A stretch of DNA of 64,000 nucleotides from Cryoendolithus antarcticus (taxonomy: Eukaryota; Ascomycota; Dothideomycetes; Cladosporiales; Cladosporiaceae), in contig NAJO01000048.1 of assembly GCA_002077065.1 (NCBI GenBank), forward strand, positions 248,001 to 312,000, given 5' to 3'. Every line of letters starts with the position of its first letter. Position 1 is the first letter of the stretch. The notes under the pieces are model-generated. The model had not been told where the DNA came from and ran no database searches. It worked only from the letters and a program-made list of their open reading frames with translations. Below, in pieces: positions 1 through 11,017 of this stretch. Made by a program: the position numbers and the translations under genes.

Positions 1-953
1 CCAAGCGCGTGAACGGTTGGAAAAGCTGCATCTGTAGGGCGATGATCCGATCGTGTGATGAGAAGTCGGATCGGCGTGCGACTCGGTCGGGTGTCAGAAC
101 CTGGAATACCTCCAGTTCCACATAGATGGCGTGAACGAGCCAATGAAACGAAGCTGTCGCGTATGGTCCATTACTCGTGGTAATGCATCTCGATCATCGA
201 GGTAGCGAGCCACCCAGTGACTGATCAACGGCGTTGCCGACTTCAATGTAAAATGCCATCACCATCCATGACTATAATCCCATGGGGATTTAGCCGGCTA
301 ACGATGTCACGAGATCCTACTATACACGTCGAACGCGTGAGCAGAATCCTCTGCAGTGCAAGCGATGCGGCGGGGCGGGTAATGCCTTCATCTGCCAGTC
401 AATCCCGATGCACATACCCCAGACCGCACCCCGCCCTCAGTGGCGTCTAACAACTTCATCTATTCTAGCGTGATGCACAGATTGACCACATGGCAGCGCG
501 CCCTGACTCGCCCAATCAACACCACGCATGTCACCTCCCCTGCCTCTCCAGTCCCTGCCAAACCGCCGTTACAGGGCAAGCAGTGCTCGACTTCGCCGCA
601 AGCCCACCTCTGCACGACCGAAGCGAGCTCTTCCTTCGTTCGTGCCTCGGGAGCTGACTTGCTGCTACAACGGCAAATTTCACCGCATGGCGCTGCTACG
701 CAGCGATCTTCCCGACGCCCGGACCTGCAGCTCACTGAATCGCATCACGCTTGCACGCTCGCGCGCCGCAAAGCTCTGCGAACGGATCGTGTGGAGGATG
801 TGCTTGTGCTCTGCAAAGCTGTAGGTAAGGTTGTTACATAGATCTCCCGAGCTCTACACTCCCGCGTGCATCTCTTTGACGATCTCTTGCTCCCTGACAT
901 TTCGCTTGGTGTTATTGAATGTCGTTATCTATATTGAAGACTGTGCTTGACCG
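1..953. other. Intergenic, no gene seen
   Basis: Short open frames occur on both strands, up to about 130 codons, but none has a recognisable motif, convincing splice pattern or plausible start context. The right part is the upstream region of the MFS transporter that starts at 954. Confidence 0.5.
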
Positions 954-2816
954 ATGTTCCGACGGCTGAGCGACAGAATGGTTCCGAGAGTTGGCAAAGG
1001 TCATAGACAGCAAGAGGTTAGGTTCGCGCAGCAAGAGGCGCCGGAGTTCGAGAGAGTCACTTGGTATACGAATCCTGGACTACGGCAACTCTATCTATGT
1101 TGCGCGGTCGTGTGTCTGGCTTCGGCGACTACAGGCTATGATGGCTCTATGCTGAACGTATGTATTTGATATCTCACGACTAGTTGACCAGCGCTCATAT
1201 CCGCATCAGGGCCTCCAAATCCTCCCAGTCTGGCAAGAGTACTTCAAGCACCCACGAGGTAGCTTACTAGGACTCTTCGGCAGCATCTACTCCATTGGCT
1301 CCCTCGCCGGCCTTCCATTCGCCCCATACCTCGCAGATACCTATGGTCGAAAGGCAAGCATCTGGGCAGGATGCATAATCATGTTCATCGGCGTGGCCGT
1401 GCAAAGCGCGGCAGTCGACTTCCGGATGTTCATCGCGTCGCGCTTCTTCGTCGGCTTCGGCAACACTCTCGCGCAGCTTTCATCGCCTTTGCTGCTCACT
1501 GAGATCTGTCATCCACAGCACCGAGGTCGAGTAACGGCTGTGTACAATTGCTTGTGGTATGTTGGGGCGATTGTGGCGACTTGGACGACGTTTGGGACGG
1601 AGCGGATACCGAACAATTGGGCTTGGAGGATCCCAAGTCTGTTGCAGGCGTTTCCGTCGATCATCCAGTTTGTGTTCTTGTTCTGGGTGCCAGAGTCTCC
1701 TCGATGGCTGGTGAAGCAGGAACGGGGGACTGAGGCGCTGAACGTGCTCTGCAAGTACCATGCGAACGGAGATGAACTTAACGAGACTGTGCTCTTCGAG
1801 TATGCGGAAATCAGTACGTCAGAGGTGTAGTTGGGAATGGCAGGGGCACATGACTGACAGACTCACAGAGGAGACGATTCGGCTCGAGTACATGTTCAAG
1901 AAATCCTCCAGCTATACCGACTTTTTCAAGTCGAGAGGCAACCAATATCGCCTCTTCCTGATTGCTACGCTGGGGCTGTTCTCGCAATGGTCGGGTAGTG
2001 GCTTGACTTCATATTATTTCACGATTGTCATGGACAGCATCGGAGTCACAGTCAGTCGAATCTAGATGAAAGAGGGACGCACGAATCACTAACACTATGT
2101 GCAGGACACCGACACTCAATTCGAAATCAACGGCAGCCTAACCATCATGTCATTCATCATCGCCGTATCGAGTGCTTCCTTGATCGACAAAGTCGGTCGA
2201 CGAGCGCTATTCCTGGCCAGTACATCAGGCATGCTCATCAGCTTCATCATCTGGACAATCTGCACGGCGCTATTCGACACTCGAGGTAATCTTGCAGCAG
2301 GCCGTGCTGTGATAGCCTTCATCTTCATTTTCAACGCTTGCTACGCATTCGCCTGGTCAGGTCTCCTCGTGGCATACACGGTCGAGATTCTACCGTTTTC
2401 GCTATGGGCGAAGGGACTCATGTTGATGAACTTCTTTGTCCAAGTCGCACTAGTCTTCAACCAGTATGTTCCCTTTCACTCACCTCCGCTGCGCGTGCAA
2501 CCCCTCTGACAAGACTCGTAGATACATCAATCCCATTGGCCTCGACAAGCTCAACCCCAAGTGGAAGTTCTACACCATCTACTGCTGCTGGATCACCCTC
2601 GAACTCGTCGTAGTTTACTTCTTCTATCTCGAGACGCGTGGCCCCACGCTCGAAGAGATTGCCAGAATCTTCGACGGCAGTGACGCAAGAACAGGAGTGG
2701 CGAATATCAGTGAGGTGAAAGCTGATATGCGGAATGCTTGGGATGACGAAAAGTTGTTCTCCGGCACGCAGTTGGAGAGGTTAGATAGCGCGGTCATGAG
2801 GCGAGAAGGACGGTAA
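954..2816 (+). CDS. MFS sugar transporter (lactose/hexose permease type)
   Basis: Five exons, 954-1157, 1210-1813, 1869-2050, 2105-2463 and 2522-2816, join in phase to about 547 residues, the usual length for fungal sugar porters. All four introns are 50-60 nt. The protein has the 12-helix major facilitator plan: GYDGSMLN in the first helix, the loop motif YGRKAS after helix 2, PESPRWL at the end of the N-terminal half, DKVGRRALFL after helix 8 and ETRGPTLEE after the last helix, all hallmarks of the sugar-porter family. It is expected in the plasma membrane as a proton-coupled sugar importer. The relatives that come to mind are Lac12-like lactose permeases and general hexose transporters, but substrate cannot be read from sequence. 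The ATG at 954 is the first in frame and leaves a short cytosolic N-terminus. Confidence 0.9.
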
Positions 2817-3126
2817 CAGGCCGTTGGAAGGATGCAGCGATGCTACGATAGTGTACAAAATACAGCAAACAGTCGGTTCGACTACAGATAAGTCTCGAGT
2901 AATGCCAATGTGCAGTGATTGGACGCGAATAAGGTTCGAGTAAGAGTGAAGCACCTTGATGGCCGTGAAAACTTACTGTGATGCGTGACTATATTGATGC
3001 CAAGCGACATACTTCACTTCCCGCGCAGCATTCCTTCCTTTGTTGTCAGCACCTACCTCTCCCAGCTGTACTTTTCCATCATTGCAGTCATCTGATAGCG
3101 ACAAGGCACCCCGTCGTCGTCCAAAC
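2817..3126. other. Intergenic between transporter and cyclophilin
   Basis: 310 bases between two same-strand genes. The last 100 bases are C/T-rich, as is common just upstream of fungal start codons. No other feature was seen. Confidence 0.4.
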
Positions 3127-3615
3127 ATGGCCCAGAATGTGGTCCTCGAAACGACCATGGGCCCCATAACCCTCGAGCTCTACACAACCCACGCCCCCAA
3201 AACCTGCCACAACTTTACTACCCTCGTTTCCCGGAACTACTATAACGCCACGCCCTTCCACCGCATAATCCCAAACTTCATGATCCAGGGCGGTGATCCG
3301 ACAGGCACCGGCCGTGGCGGCGCATCAATCTACGGCGAGAAGTTTGAAGACGAGATCTCTGCGAACCTGAAGCATACTGGCGCGGGAGTGCTGAGTATGG
3401 CGAATAGTGGGAAGGACACGAATGGCAGCCAGTTCTTTTTGACGCTTGCGCCTACGCCGTGGCTGGATGGGAAGCATACTATCTTTGGGCGGGTGAAGGG
3501 GGGGATGAGGGTTGTGCAGAGGATGGGGCTGGTCAGGACGGATGGGGAGGATCGGCCGGAGGAGGAAGTCAAGATTGTGAGTGCGAGGGTGATGCAGGGC
3601 GAGGATGAGGGTTGA
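3127..3615 (+). CDS. Peptidyl-prolyl cis-trans isomerase, PPIL1-type cyclophilin
   Basis: A single exon of 162 codons. It is a minimal one-domain cyclophilin: [12 protein letters not shown] at the start, [19 protein letters not shown] with the catalytic Arg, [22 protein letters not shown] in the core (Gln, Phe, Trp and His of the active site present). The overall match is to the PPIL1 (cyclophilin-like 1) subfamily, which in animals binds SKIP/Prp45 in the spliceosome. A nuclear, splicing-linked role is therefore likely by family, not shown here. A frame extends upstream to 3040, but the ATG at 3127 gives the standard PPIL1 N-terminus and the upstream residues look like leader sequence. Confidence 0.93.
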   Translation: MAQNVVLETTMGPITLELYTTHAPKTCHNFTTLVSRNYYNATPFHRIIPNFMIQGGDPTGTGRGGASIYGEKFEDEISANLKHTGAGVLSMANSGKDTNGSQFFLTLAPTPWLDGKHTIFGRVKGGMRVVQRMGLVRTDGEDRPEEEVKIVSARVMQGEDEG

Positions 3616-4072
3616 GGCAGAGAGACGTTGAGCTCGATGGCGAATGAGCGGGCCATGCGGACACTGCGCACTTGGAAACCGTCGAGTGCACCGTCGTCCT
3701 TGATGCGTCTTGAGATAATGCGCGTCGAGCCACGACAATCTCTAGAGGCATTGTTGCACCATTGAGAGACTTGAAGCCCAAGGAACACGACCTATGGGGC
3801 AACGTCCGTTCCCTGCCGCTTCACGGTCGTCTCTGCCACTCGTTGAGCAGTCGATATCACCATCTGGAGACCGCCAGACCTGCGGTGAAGAAGAGGCACA
3901 AGGGTGCGCGAGCCAACATGAGAGCGCAGTCGGGCGAGATGCAGGATCAGATGAGCATGCCAGACGTTCATGCGTCAATGAGATAGACAAGAGACATTTG
4001 GGTTTCTGGTTGGTATAACGTGCGTGGTTGAGCTAGTATGCATAGCTGATGGCCGCAGTGCTAATGTTCCAC
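3616..4072. other. Convergent intergenic region
   Basis: Lies between the cyclophilin stop and the dehydrogenase stop on the opposite strand, so it should hold both 3' ends. The open frames across it are short and unrecognised. Confidence 0.4.
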
Positions 4073-5456
4073 CTACAATGGCCCGTTCGGGTGCAGCAGC
4101 ACTTTCGTGTATCCATCAACCCTGCGGTCGAACTTGTCGTAGGCATCGACAGCATCGTCCAGCGATACCTCATGCGACACCACGAACGACGGCTTCGCCA
4201 CACCGCTGATGATCATATCCCTCAGGTACCTGTTGTACGCCTTCACATTACACTGTCCAGTACCCAAGCTCAGTCCCTTCTCGAACAGCTTGCCGAAGCT
4301 GATCAATATTTGACCCTTGCCGGACTGCTCATCGGGCGCACCTGGGTCCGCCGGCACGTACAGCCCTGGGATCCCGAGTCCACCGGTCGGTCTCGTGACG
4401 TGGATCAACTGGTCTAGCACGACGTTCGGCTGCTCTTTCTTCCCGCTCTTGTCCACTGCCTGGTATCCAACAGCATCCACTGCTCGATCGACCATCCCGC
4501 CATTATGCTTGATGATCTGGTCCACTGGGCTGCTCTCCGTGAAGTTGATCGGTATGCAGCCGATCTTTTTCGCGGCCTCGAGGCGCTCCGGAACCTGGTC
4601 GACGACGTAGACTTTGCTGGCGCCGCGGAGGATGCCGGAGTAAGCGGCCATGAGACCGACCGGGCCGGCGCCGAAGACTGCAACGCTCTCGCCAGACTTG
4701 AAGCCAGAGAGGACCAAGCCGTGCCAGCCGGTTGGGAAGATGTCGGCGAGGCTGTGATGCTGTCAGCGAGTGAAGCATGGGTGGAGGGCTCTCGAGCGAA
4801 AACTCACAGAGCGAAGTCCGCCTCATGCTCAGTACCTGAGGGCAACTTCAAACTGTGAGGTAGTCAGCAGGGGTGGTTCTCCGTGCATACTCCGGGTGTA
4901 CCCACGCATTGAAGTCGGCAAACGGAATCCGCATGTACTGCGCCTGGCCACCTTGGTAGGGTCCCATGGCTACATAGCCGTATGCTCCGCCTGCAAACCC
5001 GGGGTTCACACCCGTACAGAACGCAGTCTTGCCTTCCTCGCAGTTGTGGCAACGTCCATCGGCGACATTGAAGGGCAGGACGATGCGGTCCCCCTTTTTC
5101 AGAAGGGTGACGCCGGAGCCGACTGCGTAGACGAACCGTCAGTCTGGGCCGGATTCAACAGAAGATCTGGATGTGCTCACGCTCCTCTACAATGCCCATG
5201 TTCTCGTGTCCAAAGACAAGGCCACCCTGAGCCGCTGTGCGGCCTTGGTACATGCTGTACAGTCTCGTCAGCACATCTCCTAGGATGAAGAATGGGAGAC
5301 CTACTGTAAGTCGGATCCGCAGATTGCAGCAGTGGTCACCTTGATCAACACATCGTCGGGATGCTCAAGCTTCGGCCTCTCGATCTCCTTGACGGAGACC
5401 TTGAAGGGACCGTCGTAGTGCAGCGCCTTCATCTTTGTTTGGGTCTGGGTCGACAT
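4073..5456 (-). CDS. Zinc-dependent glutathione-independent formaldehyde dehydrogenase-like
   Basis: Five exons on the minus strand (5456-5305, 5254-5181, 5122-4906, 4852-4808, 4751-4073) join in phase to 388 residues. One exon is only 45 nt. The medium-chain dehydrogenase plan is complete: AAICGSDLH with the catalytic-zinc Cys, GHENMG with the zinc His and Glu, a structural-zinc segment with CHNCEEGKTAFC, then the Rossmann motif GAGPVGLMA and a glycine-rich C-terminal half. Insertions such as GMYVPADPG-like GLYVPADPG and the length fit the FdhA/glutathione-independent formaldehyde dehydrogenase branch rather than yeast Adh. It probably oxidises formaldehyde or short aldehydes/alcohols with NAD in the cytosol; actual substrate is uncertain. 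The start at 5456 (MSTQTQTKMKALHYDG) was preferred over in-frame upstream codons because the family begins about here. Confidence 0.88.
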
Positions 5457-6062
5457 GATGATGATCTGCTCGGCAAGGCTGAGTAGGTAAAGGCGCTTTT
5501 CTTTCTTGCTATTAAGTGAATAATTCCTCGAATATCTCAAGACAAGTATGAAGATGTAAGCACAATCTGGATACGGGTCAGAATGGCCTTTATGTGTTTT
5601 CACCATCTCTGGTGGACTCCATTGTTACAGCGGGGCAAGCTTCACGCTGACGCGCATCCAACGGCACGCGTTGCGGGCATAAGGTACAGAACTCCACATG
5701 GCTGCGGGGAACCTGGGGTTCGAGCATCTCGGCACTACTACAGCGAGTTCTTCAAGGCCCAAGCAGCTACCAAGAGACCCTTCTGCAGCTCAATCAGGAC
5801 AAAATGTCGCCGCGAACTCTCACACGCAGTCTAGGCGCTGGAGCTCCCTCGCTGATCGCTGCCCATCTTGAGCTTCTGCGCCGGCTCACATTGTATTCGC
5901 GTGGAGTGACTACTGCATATGCTACTCGAGCATGAGAGTCACGTCGCTGCTTTGACATGTCTAGCAGTGTGTCCAGCGTGATCCCGACAATTTCGCGTTC
6001 CAGGGGCCAGATGCTACTGCCGTAGCCTAGTTACACTTTGAAGATCGCGGAACTCCATCGCG
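5457..6062. other. Divergent intergenic region
   Basis: About 600 bases between the dehydrogenase and the enoyl-CoA hydratase, which point away from each other. It should hold both promoters. No gene or clear motif was recognised. Confidence 0.4.
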
Positions 6063-6998
6063 ATGTTTAGAGTGCTGATCAAACGCATCGCCAACACAAC
6101 GTCCCGTCCGACATCGACATCGCTCACGTGGCAGGCAGCCTTGCACAGAAGAGATGTACCGGCACGCGCACGGCAGGCTAGCCATTCGGCCGCATCGGAA
6201 GTCGAGGTGACACGCGATCTCCGCACCCACTCCCCTGGCAAAGACATCGCTACCCTCACGGTCCGCAATCCCCTTAAGCTCAATATCCTCACTGGGCCCA
6301 TAGTCACTTCCCTCATCGAACACTGCCGTACGCTGTCCGACTTACCAACCCTTCGCGCCGTGATCCTCACTGGTGGTTCCGTCGCTGCCGGTAAGCCTCC
6401 GGCCTTTATAGGCGGTGCAGATATACGTGAAATGCATGCCCTATCCTCCCCTTTGGAAGCAAGGGCGTTTATCACTCATCTACACTCCGCTTGTCGAGCA
6501 TTACGTGATCTGCCTGTGCCGGTCATAGCGAGAATCCACGGACTATGTCTCGGTGCTGGGCTCGAGGTGGCTGCTTCATGCGACTTGCGGATCGCGACGA
6601 AGGTCTCCAGGTTTGCGATGCCGGAGGTGGCGATTGGTATACCGTCTGTGATCGAAGCTGCCTTACTACCTGGACTTATCGGGTTTGGCCGTACGAGACG
6701 ATTGTTGATGCTCGGTGAGATTATAGGCGCAGAAGAAGCCGAGAAGTGGGGACTGGTGGAGAAGGTGGTCGAAGACGAGAAGCAGCTCGATCATATGATT
6801 GCTGACTGGATTGGGAGATTAGTCAGGAATGGCAGTCAGGCTGTGAGAAGTCAGAAGAGACTGATCAGAAGCTGGGAAGAGTGTGGGGTTAACGAAGGGG
6901 TGCACAAGGGAATCGAAGCCTTCGGGGAAGCCTTCCAGAACGACGGTGTAGAGCCTCGGGAGAAGATGGCTGCATTCCTAGGAAGGAAGGGTCGGTAG
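6063..6998 (+). CDS. Enoyl-CoA hydratase/isomerase family, probably mitochondrial
   Basis: A single exon of 311 codons. The first 45 residues are rich in Arg, Ser and Thr with almost no acids, as in a mitochondrial presequence. The crotonase fold follows: an oxyanion-hole segment FIGGADIREM, GLCLGAGLEVAASCDLRIA and FAMPEVAIG. Both glutamates used by classical hydratases (in GLE and in PEV) are present, so hydratase activity is plausible. Similarity is to AUH-type methylglutaconyl-CoA hydratases and short-chain hydratases, which act in leucine or fatty-acid breakdown; the exact substrate is not assignable. It ends 67 bases from the stop of the convergent GH2 gene. Confidence 0.87.
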   Translation: MFRVLIKRIANTTSRPTSTSLTWQAALHRRDVPARARQASHSAASEVEVTRDLRTHSPGKDIATLTVRNPLKLNILTGPIVTSLIEHCRTLSDLPTLRAVILTGGSVAAGKPPAFIGGADIREMHALSSPLEARAFITHLHSACRALRDLPVPVIARIHGLCLGAGLEVAASCDLRIATKVSRFAMPEVAIGIPSVIEAALLPGLIGFGRTRRLLMLGEIIGAEEAEKWGLVEKVVEDEKQLDHMIADWIGRLVRNGSQAVRSQKRLIRSWEECGVNEGVHKGIEAFGEAFQNDGVEPREKMAAFLGRKGR

Positions 6999-7065
6999 TC
7001 TGTATCATATCATCCTTCGAGTGGCTATTGCACCGTTTCGCTTCCCTATCTAGACGGTTGTGAGT

Positions 7066-9163
7066 CTACAACAGATAAGGCGCCGGCGTGCTGCCATTCG
7101 TCCTTGCCGCAGCGGCATCATACAGAGCCTTGATGTCACTCTGCCACTGAGCTACGTTGGGCCGCAAGACTCTCCTATCGTATGCTATAAAACGTGTCAG
7201 TGGGTCAACTCCGGCTTTGGTCAGTTGGATAGACTTACTCAACAGCCCGTTCACTTCTCCTTCCACATCGGTTGTTTGCGTCCACACGCCACCACTGCAT
7301 GCAAACTGCTCCACCTGCGATCGAAGTTCGTCGAGAAGAAAGTGCGCACGCAGATTCCAGATGTCATTGGTCTCGTCAATCTCGTAGGTTTGATTGATCG
7401 TATTGATGGCTGCTTGCACGTTCCAAAGATGGTCAATCGTCGTGTTCTCGCCGATGCCACCGAACTCTCCCTGGAAGCCAATGCGCTTAGGATCATATGG
7501 ACTGGAAGCAGTCGAGTACCATGGTGTACCGCATTGAGCATTTGCATAGTGATGGTTATCGGAGAAGTCGCCCGCGCCATGGTCGTACCACCCTGTGGTG
7601 GAATCAACGAGCCTAGTCGGATCAAGCGAGCGGACTACATCAGTCAGACCAAACTCAGGATAGCCGTCAATTACTTGACCCCAGCCTTCGTTGTAGACGA
7701 CCCAGGTGACGATACTTGGGTAGTTGCGGTGCTGCTTGACCAAGATCTCCAGTTGCCGTTGGAATTCTGCTTGCTGTGCGGCGTCCGGCAGAATATTTTG
7801 AACAGTGCAATTGTCAAGTGTGCGAGACTGGAGTGGACGAAGAGACGGCTGATCTTGTATGACCATGAGACCCGTCTCATCGCATGCTTGATAGAACAGG
7901 GCGGTCTCGACTTTGATGTGTTTTCTCACCATGTTCATCCCCACTTGTTTCAGAGTGTTGAGATCGAAGACCATCGCTTCCCTGTTTGGTGGCGTGTAGA
8001 TGCCATCGGGCCAGAATCCTTGATCAAGTGTCCCGAAGAGGAAGATGAACTCGCCGTTGAGCAGCGGTCGCTCGATGCCATTGACTTGACCTCTTGAGAT
8101 GGTGCGGAAGGCGGTGTAGCTGCTGACTACATCTTGCCCGAGCGTCACTGTGACATCGTACAGAGTAGGCGTGTCTGGTGTCCACAAAGCTGGAGAGTTC
8201 ACGTTGAAACTGGAGGCCGTATTTGCAGAGCCTGTATAGGTTGCGACTGTGCCGTTTGACTTCCTATCACAAATGGTGATGGTCACACCGCTCGTACTGT
8301 TGGCCGAGGTGTGTATCGTAGCGTTCACTGGGATTATATCAGCATGGGCAGCACACAGACTTTGGGCTGTAGTTCGCACCTTGCCCATCAGCACCAGCGG
8401 ATAGTTGAACCTCCGTAATGTACTCAGCTGGAGCAGATTCGATCCATACCGACTGCCATATGCCGCTGCATGGCGTGTAAAAGATGTGCGACGGGTTCAG
8501 AGTCTGCTTGCCAATAGGTATCACGTTATCATCGCTGTCTGTTGGATCATGCACGAAGACGAGACTAGAACACAGTCAGCTGCCAGACATACACATATGC
8601 GAACGACGCTCTACGCACAGCTCATTGCTGGAGCCTAGGGTCACAAAGTCGGAGACATCGACAGTGAACGCTAGGTAGCCGCCCCTGTTGAAGCCCGCAT
8701 ACTGTCCGTTGACGTAGATCCAAGCCTCATAGTCGACAGCTCCGAAGTTCAGCAGTGTCTTCTCTGTCCACGATGCTGGTACACTGAAGGCAGTCGAGAA
8801 CCAGGAGTACCTCGTCCAGTTGCCTTGAATACCCGAGAGTCCGGACTCCAGGCAGGAGGGGATAAGTACTTCTTGGCCGAGCGTCTGATTGAATGGCGGG
8901 TTGTTCACAGCGTCAGTACCTGTGGCGTTGCGGTACTGCCAGATGCCGTTCAAATTCTGCCATTGCGATCGCTCGAGCTGGGGTCTGGGATACTCTGGCC
9001 AAGGATTCGTGCCGACACTGTAAGTCCAGGGCGTATCAAGTGGTGGAACTTTGACCGAGTATGCGCCTGTGGTATTTGTCTGTCTTGGAAGAATAGTGCG
9101 TGCTTCAGCGAGAAGACTGAGGCTCGCGAGCGCAACACAAGAAACGAGCTTTGACTGGAACAT
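7066..9163 (-). CDS. Secreted glycoside hydrolase family 2
   Basis: Four exons (9163-8619, 8564-8380, 8327-7239, 7184-7066) join in phase to 645 residues. Residues 1-21 form a signal peptide ending in LLAEA before RTILPRQ. A jelly-roll sugar-binding domain comes first (WYSRWFS-like RYSWFSTAF, then NFGAVDYEAWIYVNG), next an immunoglobulin-like sandwich, then the TIM barrel. The barrel carries VVYNEGWGQ, with the acid/base Glu, and GFQGEFGG, with the nucleophile Glu, both diagnostic of clan GH-A/GH2. Several Asn-X-Ser/Thr sites fit secretion. Beta-galactosidase, beta-glucuronidase or beta-mannosidase activity cannot be told apart here. The ATG at 9163 was chosen over one further upstream because it places the signal peptide at the N-terminus. 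Confidence 0.9.
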
Positions 9164-9655
9164 AATCGAGGGAACTTGCCGACAGGGCTGATATCGAGCA
9201 GCAGCTACCAAGGATTCCAGTAGAGTGCAAGTGAAGCAGAACTTGGGAATCGTAAACCTACCTACCTATATCCTGCACGCTTTTGTCCTACAAAACCTTG
9301 ATCATTCGAACTTCGGTCATACAGTCCGACGTTGCATCACACAGCATACTTGGCGTCGTCTCCACGTGGTCACCCCGTGGGAACGCGGTCACCAGTGATG
9401 ATCTGTGGAGCGATGCTGAGGGGAAGATGCTGAGGGGGAAAACATACTGAGGGGAAGAGGAGAAGGATCTGACGATGATGAGGTCGGTAGGTGGAGGGTT
9501 CAGCCGTCATTTGTGCCAAGACTGGAACTCATGTGGTGATTAGTCATGTACTGGTGTCTAAATATGTGTACTGATCAACATCCAAGTAATATCACATTGG
9601 TGAAGCACTTGCTAGTGATAAGCTGGCGGAGGGATTGAAGCCTGCCGTTGTCTTC
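9164..9655. other. Upstream region of the GH2 gene
   Basis: About 490 bases between the GH2 start and the stop of the next minus-strand gene. It contains the repeated AGGGG elements listed separately; nothing else was recognised. Confidence 0.4.
9412..9457 (-). promoter_or_regulatory. Three tandem CTGAGGGG elements (STRE-like)
   Basis: Three near-identical copies of a 14-17 base unit containing CTGAGGGG follow one another about 250-300 bases upstream of the GH2 start. AGGGG (CCCCT) is the core of the yeast stress-response element bound by Msn2/4-type zinc-finger factors. Carbon-catabolite regulators of the CreA/Mig1 type also read GC-rich cores (SYGGRG), which overlap this sequence. Regulation of the GH2 gene by stress or carbon source is an inference. 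Confidence 0.4.
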
Positions 9656-10866
9656 TCAAAGGTGCGCGCTGAACATCGCCCAGTGTCGCCTCTTGTGCAA
9701 CTTGGTACCGCTGCCCAAGCGAACAAGCGCCGCGGCACCCAGCTCTTGCGCTGGCTTGGATCTTGTGGTCTGTTCGACCAGGCGAAGTACCGAAGGGTTG
9801 CTGTATGTACTCGAGTGCCGCACGGACGGCCTTCGTGCATCAGTGCACTCGTCGACTAACGCGCGCATGTATAACCTGGCATTCGGCGAAGGTATTGGCA
9901 TACCTTGCTCCGCGCTTATTAAGACCATACATTTCAGACGGCGGGATGATCTTCTGCGTAGCTTGCTTAGCCAAGACTGGCGGCTCCTTCGCATCACACA
10001 CGCCGTCCAGATACACGAAGTACCGGTTCGCGACCTTGTGTAGACGGCGGTGTATTTCGTCGTTCTCAAGTACACGGAGTGCAGGCAAGATGATGTGCTC
10101 ATCTTGCCACAGCTTCTGGGCGAGGCCACATATGTTGATATGACACTTCGGCAGCCTGACTGTCGACAGATACACATCTGATACCTTGCGGCCGAGCGGA
10201 TAGGCGAGCAGAGTGGCGCGGACAAATGCCTCAGGAATGCCCAACACCATAGCTGGCTTGACAACGTTCTTCTCGTATCGTTCCCTTGCTGCTGTTTCGC
10301 CTTCTGGAAATTGCACGGCAGAGTCTTTGCCTGGATCGAAAGATGCAGTCTTCATGAAAAGGAGTAGGTCTCTATATTGGTATCGAAATTCAAAATCGCA
10401 ACCGGGCTTGTCTTTGCACCCGTAGTCTATGCAAAGGCAGCGAAGCAACGTCTTGCGTAGGTACTGGACGTCCCACTCCATACTACCAGGGATATTTCCA
10501 CTTGTCTGCGCGCAAGCTATGATCTCGCTACGGGTCCAGGCTTGCTGCTCTGCTAGAATGGCCGGACGCCAGGGTTGCTTGCTTGGAAACGGCAAACGCT
10601 CGGTGGTGTGTGGGGAGACAGCTAACATCGTGTCTTCAAAAAGGCATACAGGTGATGCCATTGTAGCAGCAGATACGGCGTCGAGGGTCGCCTGGGTTTC
10701 GTCGAACAAGCGATGTAGAGAGTACCGGAGAACCACGCGTTGTCCAGAAGGAAGCAAGACGTGGGCTATTGTCTCTTCTTATCGTCCGAGTGAGGCCGCG
10801 TGTGTTTCACATACCTGCTGACCATAGTGAAGGTGGGTATGGGTCGAATTTGCCCTCGTCCACTGC
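9656..10866 (-). CDS. Hypothetical Cys-containing protein, 5' end unresolved
   Basis: I do not recognise a family. Three exons can be joined in phase: 10866-10815, 10765-9904 and 9800-9656, ending TGA at 9656. The main exon is open for 286 codons and is followed by a strong GTATGC donor; the last exon adds about 48 residues ending in MFSAHL. The central part has a Cys cluster (LRCLCIDYGCKDKPGC) and a charged, mostly helical-looking C-terminal half without membrane segments. The 52-base exon at 10866-10815 continues sensibly into the main exon (KFDPYPPSLWSA then AHVLLPSGQ), but upstream in the same frame is a TGA. A further 5' exon must therefore exist, perhaps from an ATG near 10990. Small or orphan fungal protein; the start is not determined. 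Confidence 0.55.
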
Positions 10867-11017
10867 CTGTCAGGGTACATGAGCTGACCACGAAAATTGA
10901 CAGATAAGCCACGCCACTTGCATGGCGCGTGTTTGATCTCTCGTGCCTTTCCCTCGGTATAGCTGCGTCCGCGATGTCGTCGCACGGAACATCGTGTAGG
11001 GTGGCAATTGCTATCGA

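Noticed and set aside
3325..3802. Overlapping minus-strand frames of 77-152 codons
   Set aside because: Antisense to the cyclophilin and its 3' region; rich in Pro/Arg/His as expected from reading a GC-rich gene backwards.
7060..8097. 345-codon plus-strand open frame
   Set aside because: It is antisense to the GH2 catalytic exon, whose motifs and splice sites are convincing; the frame itself has no recognisable domain.
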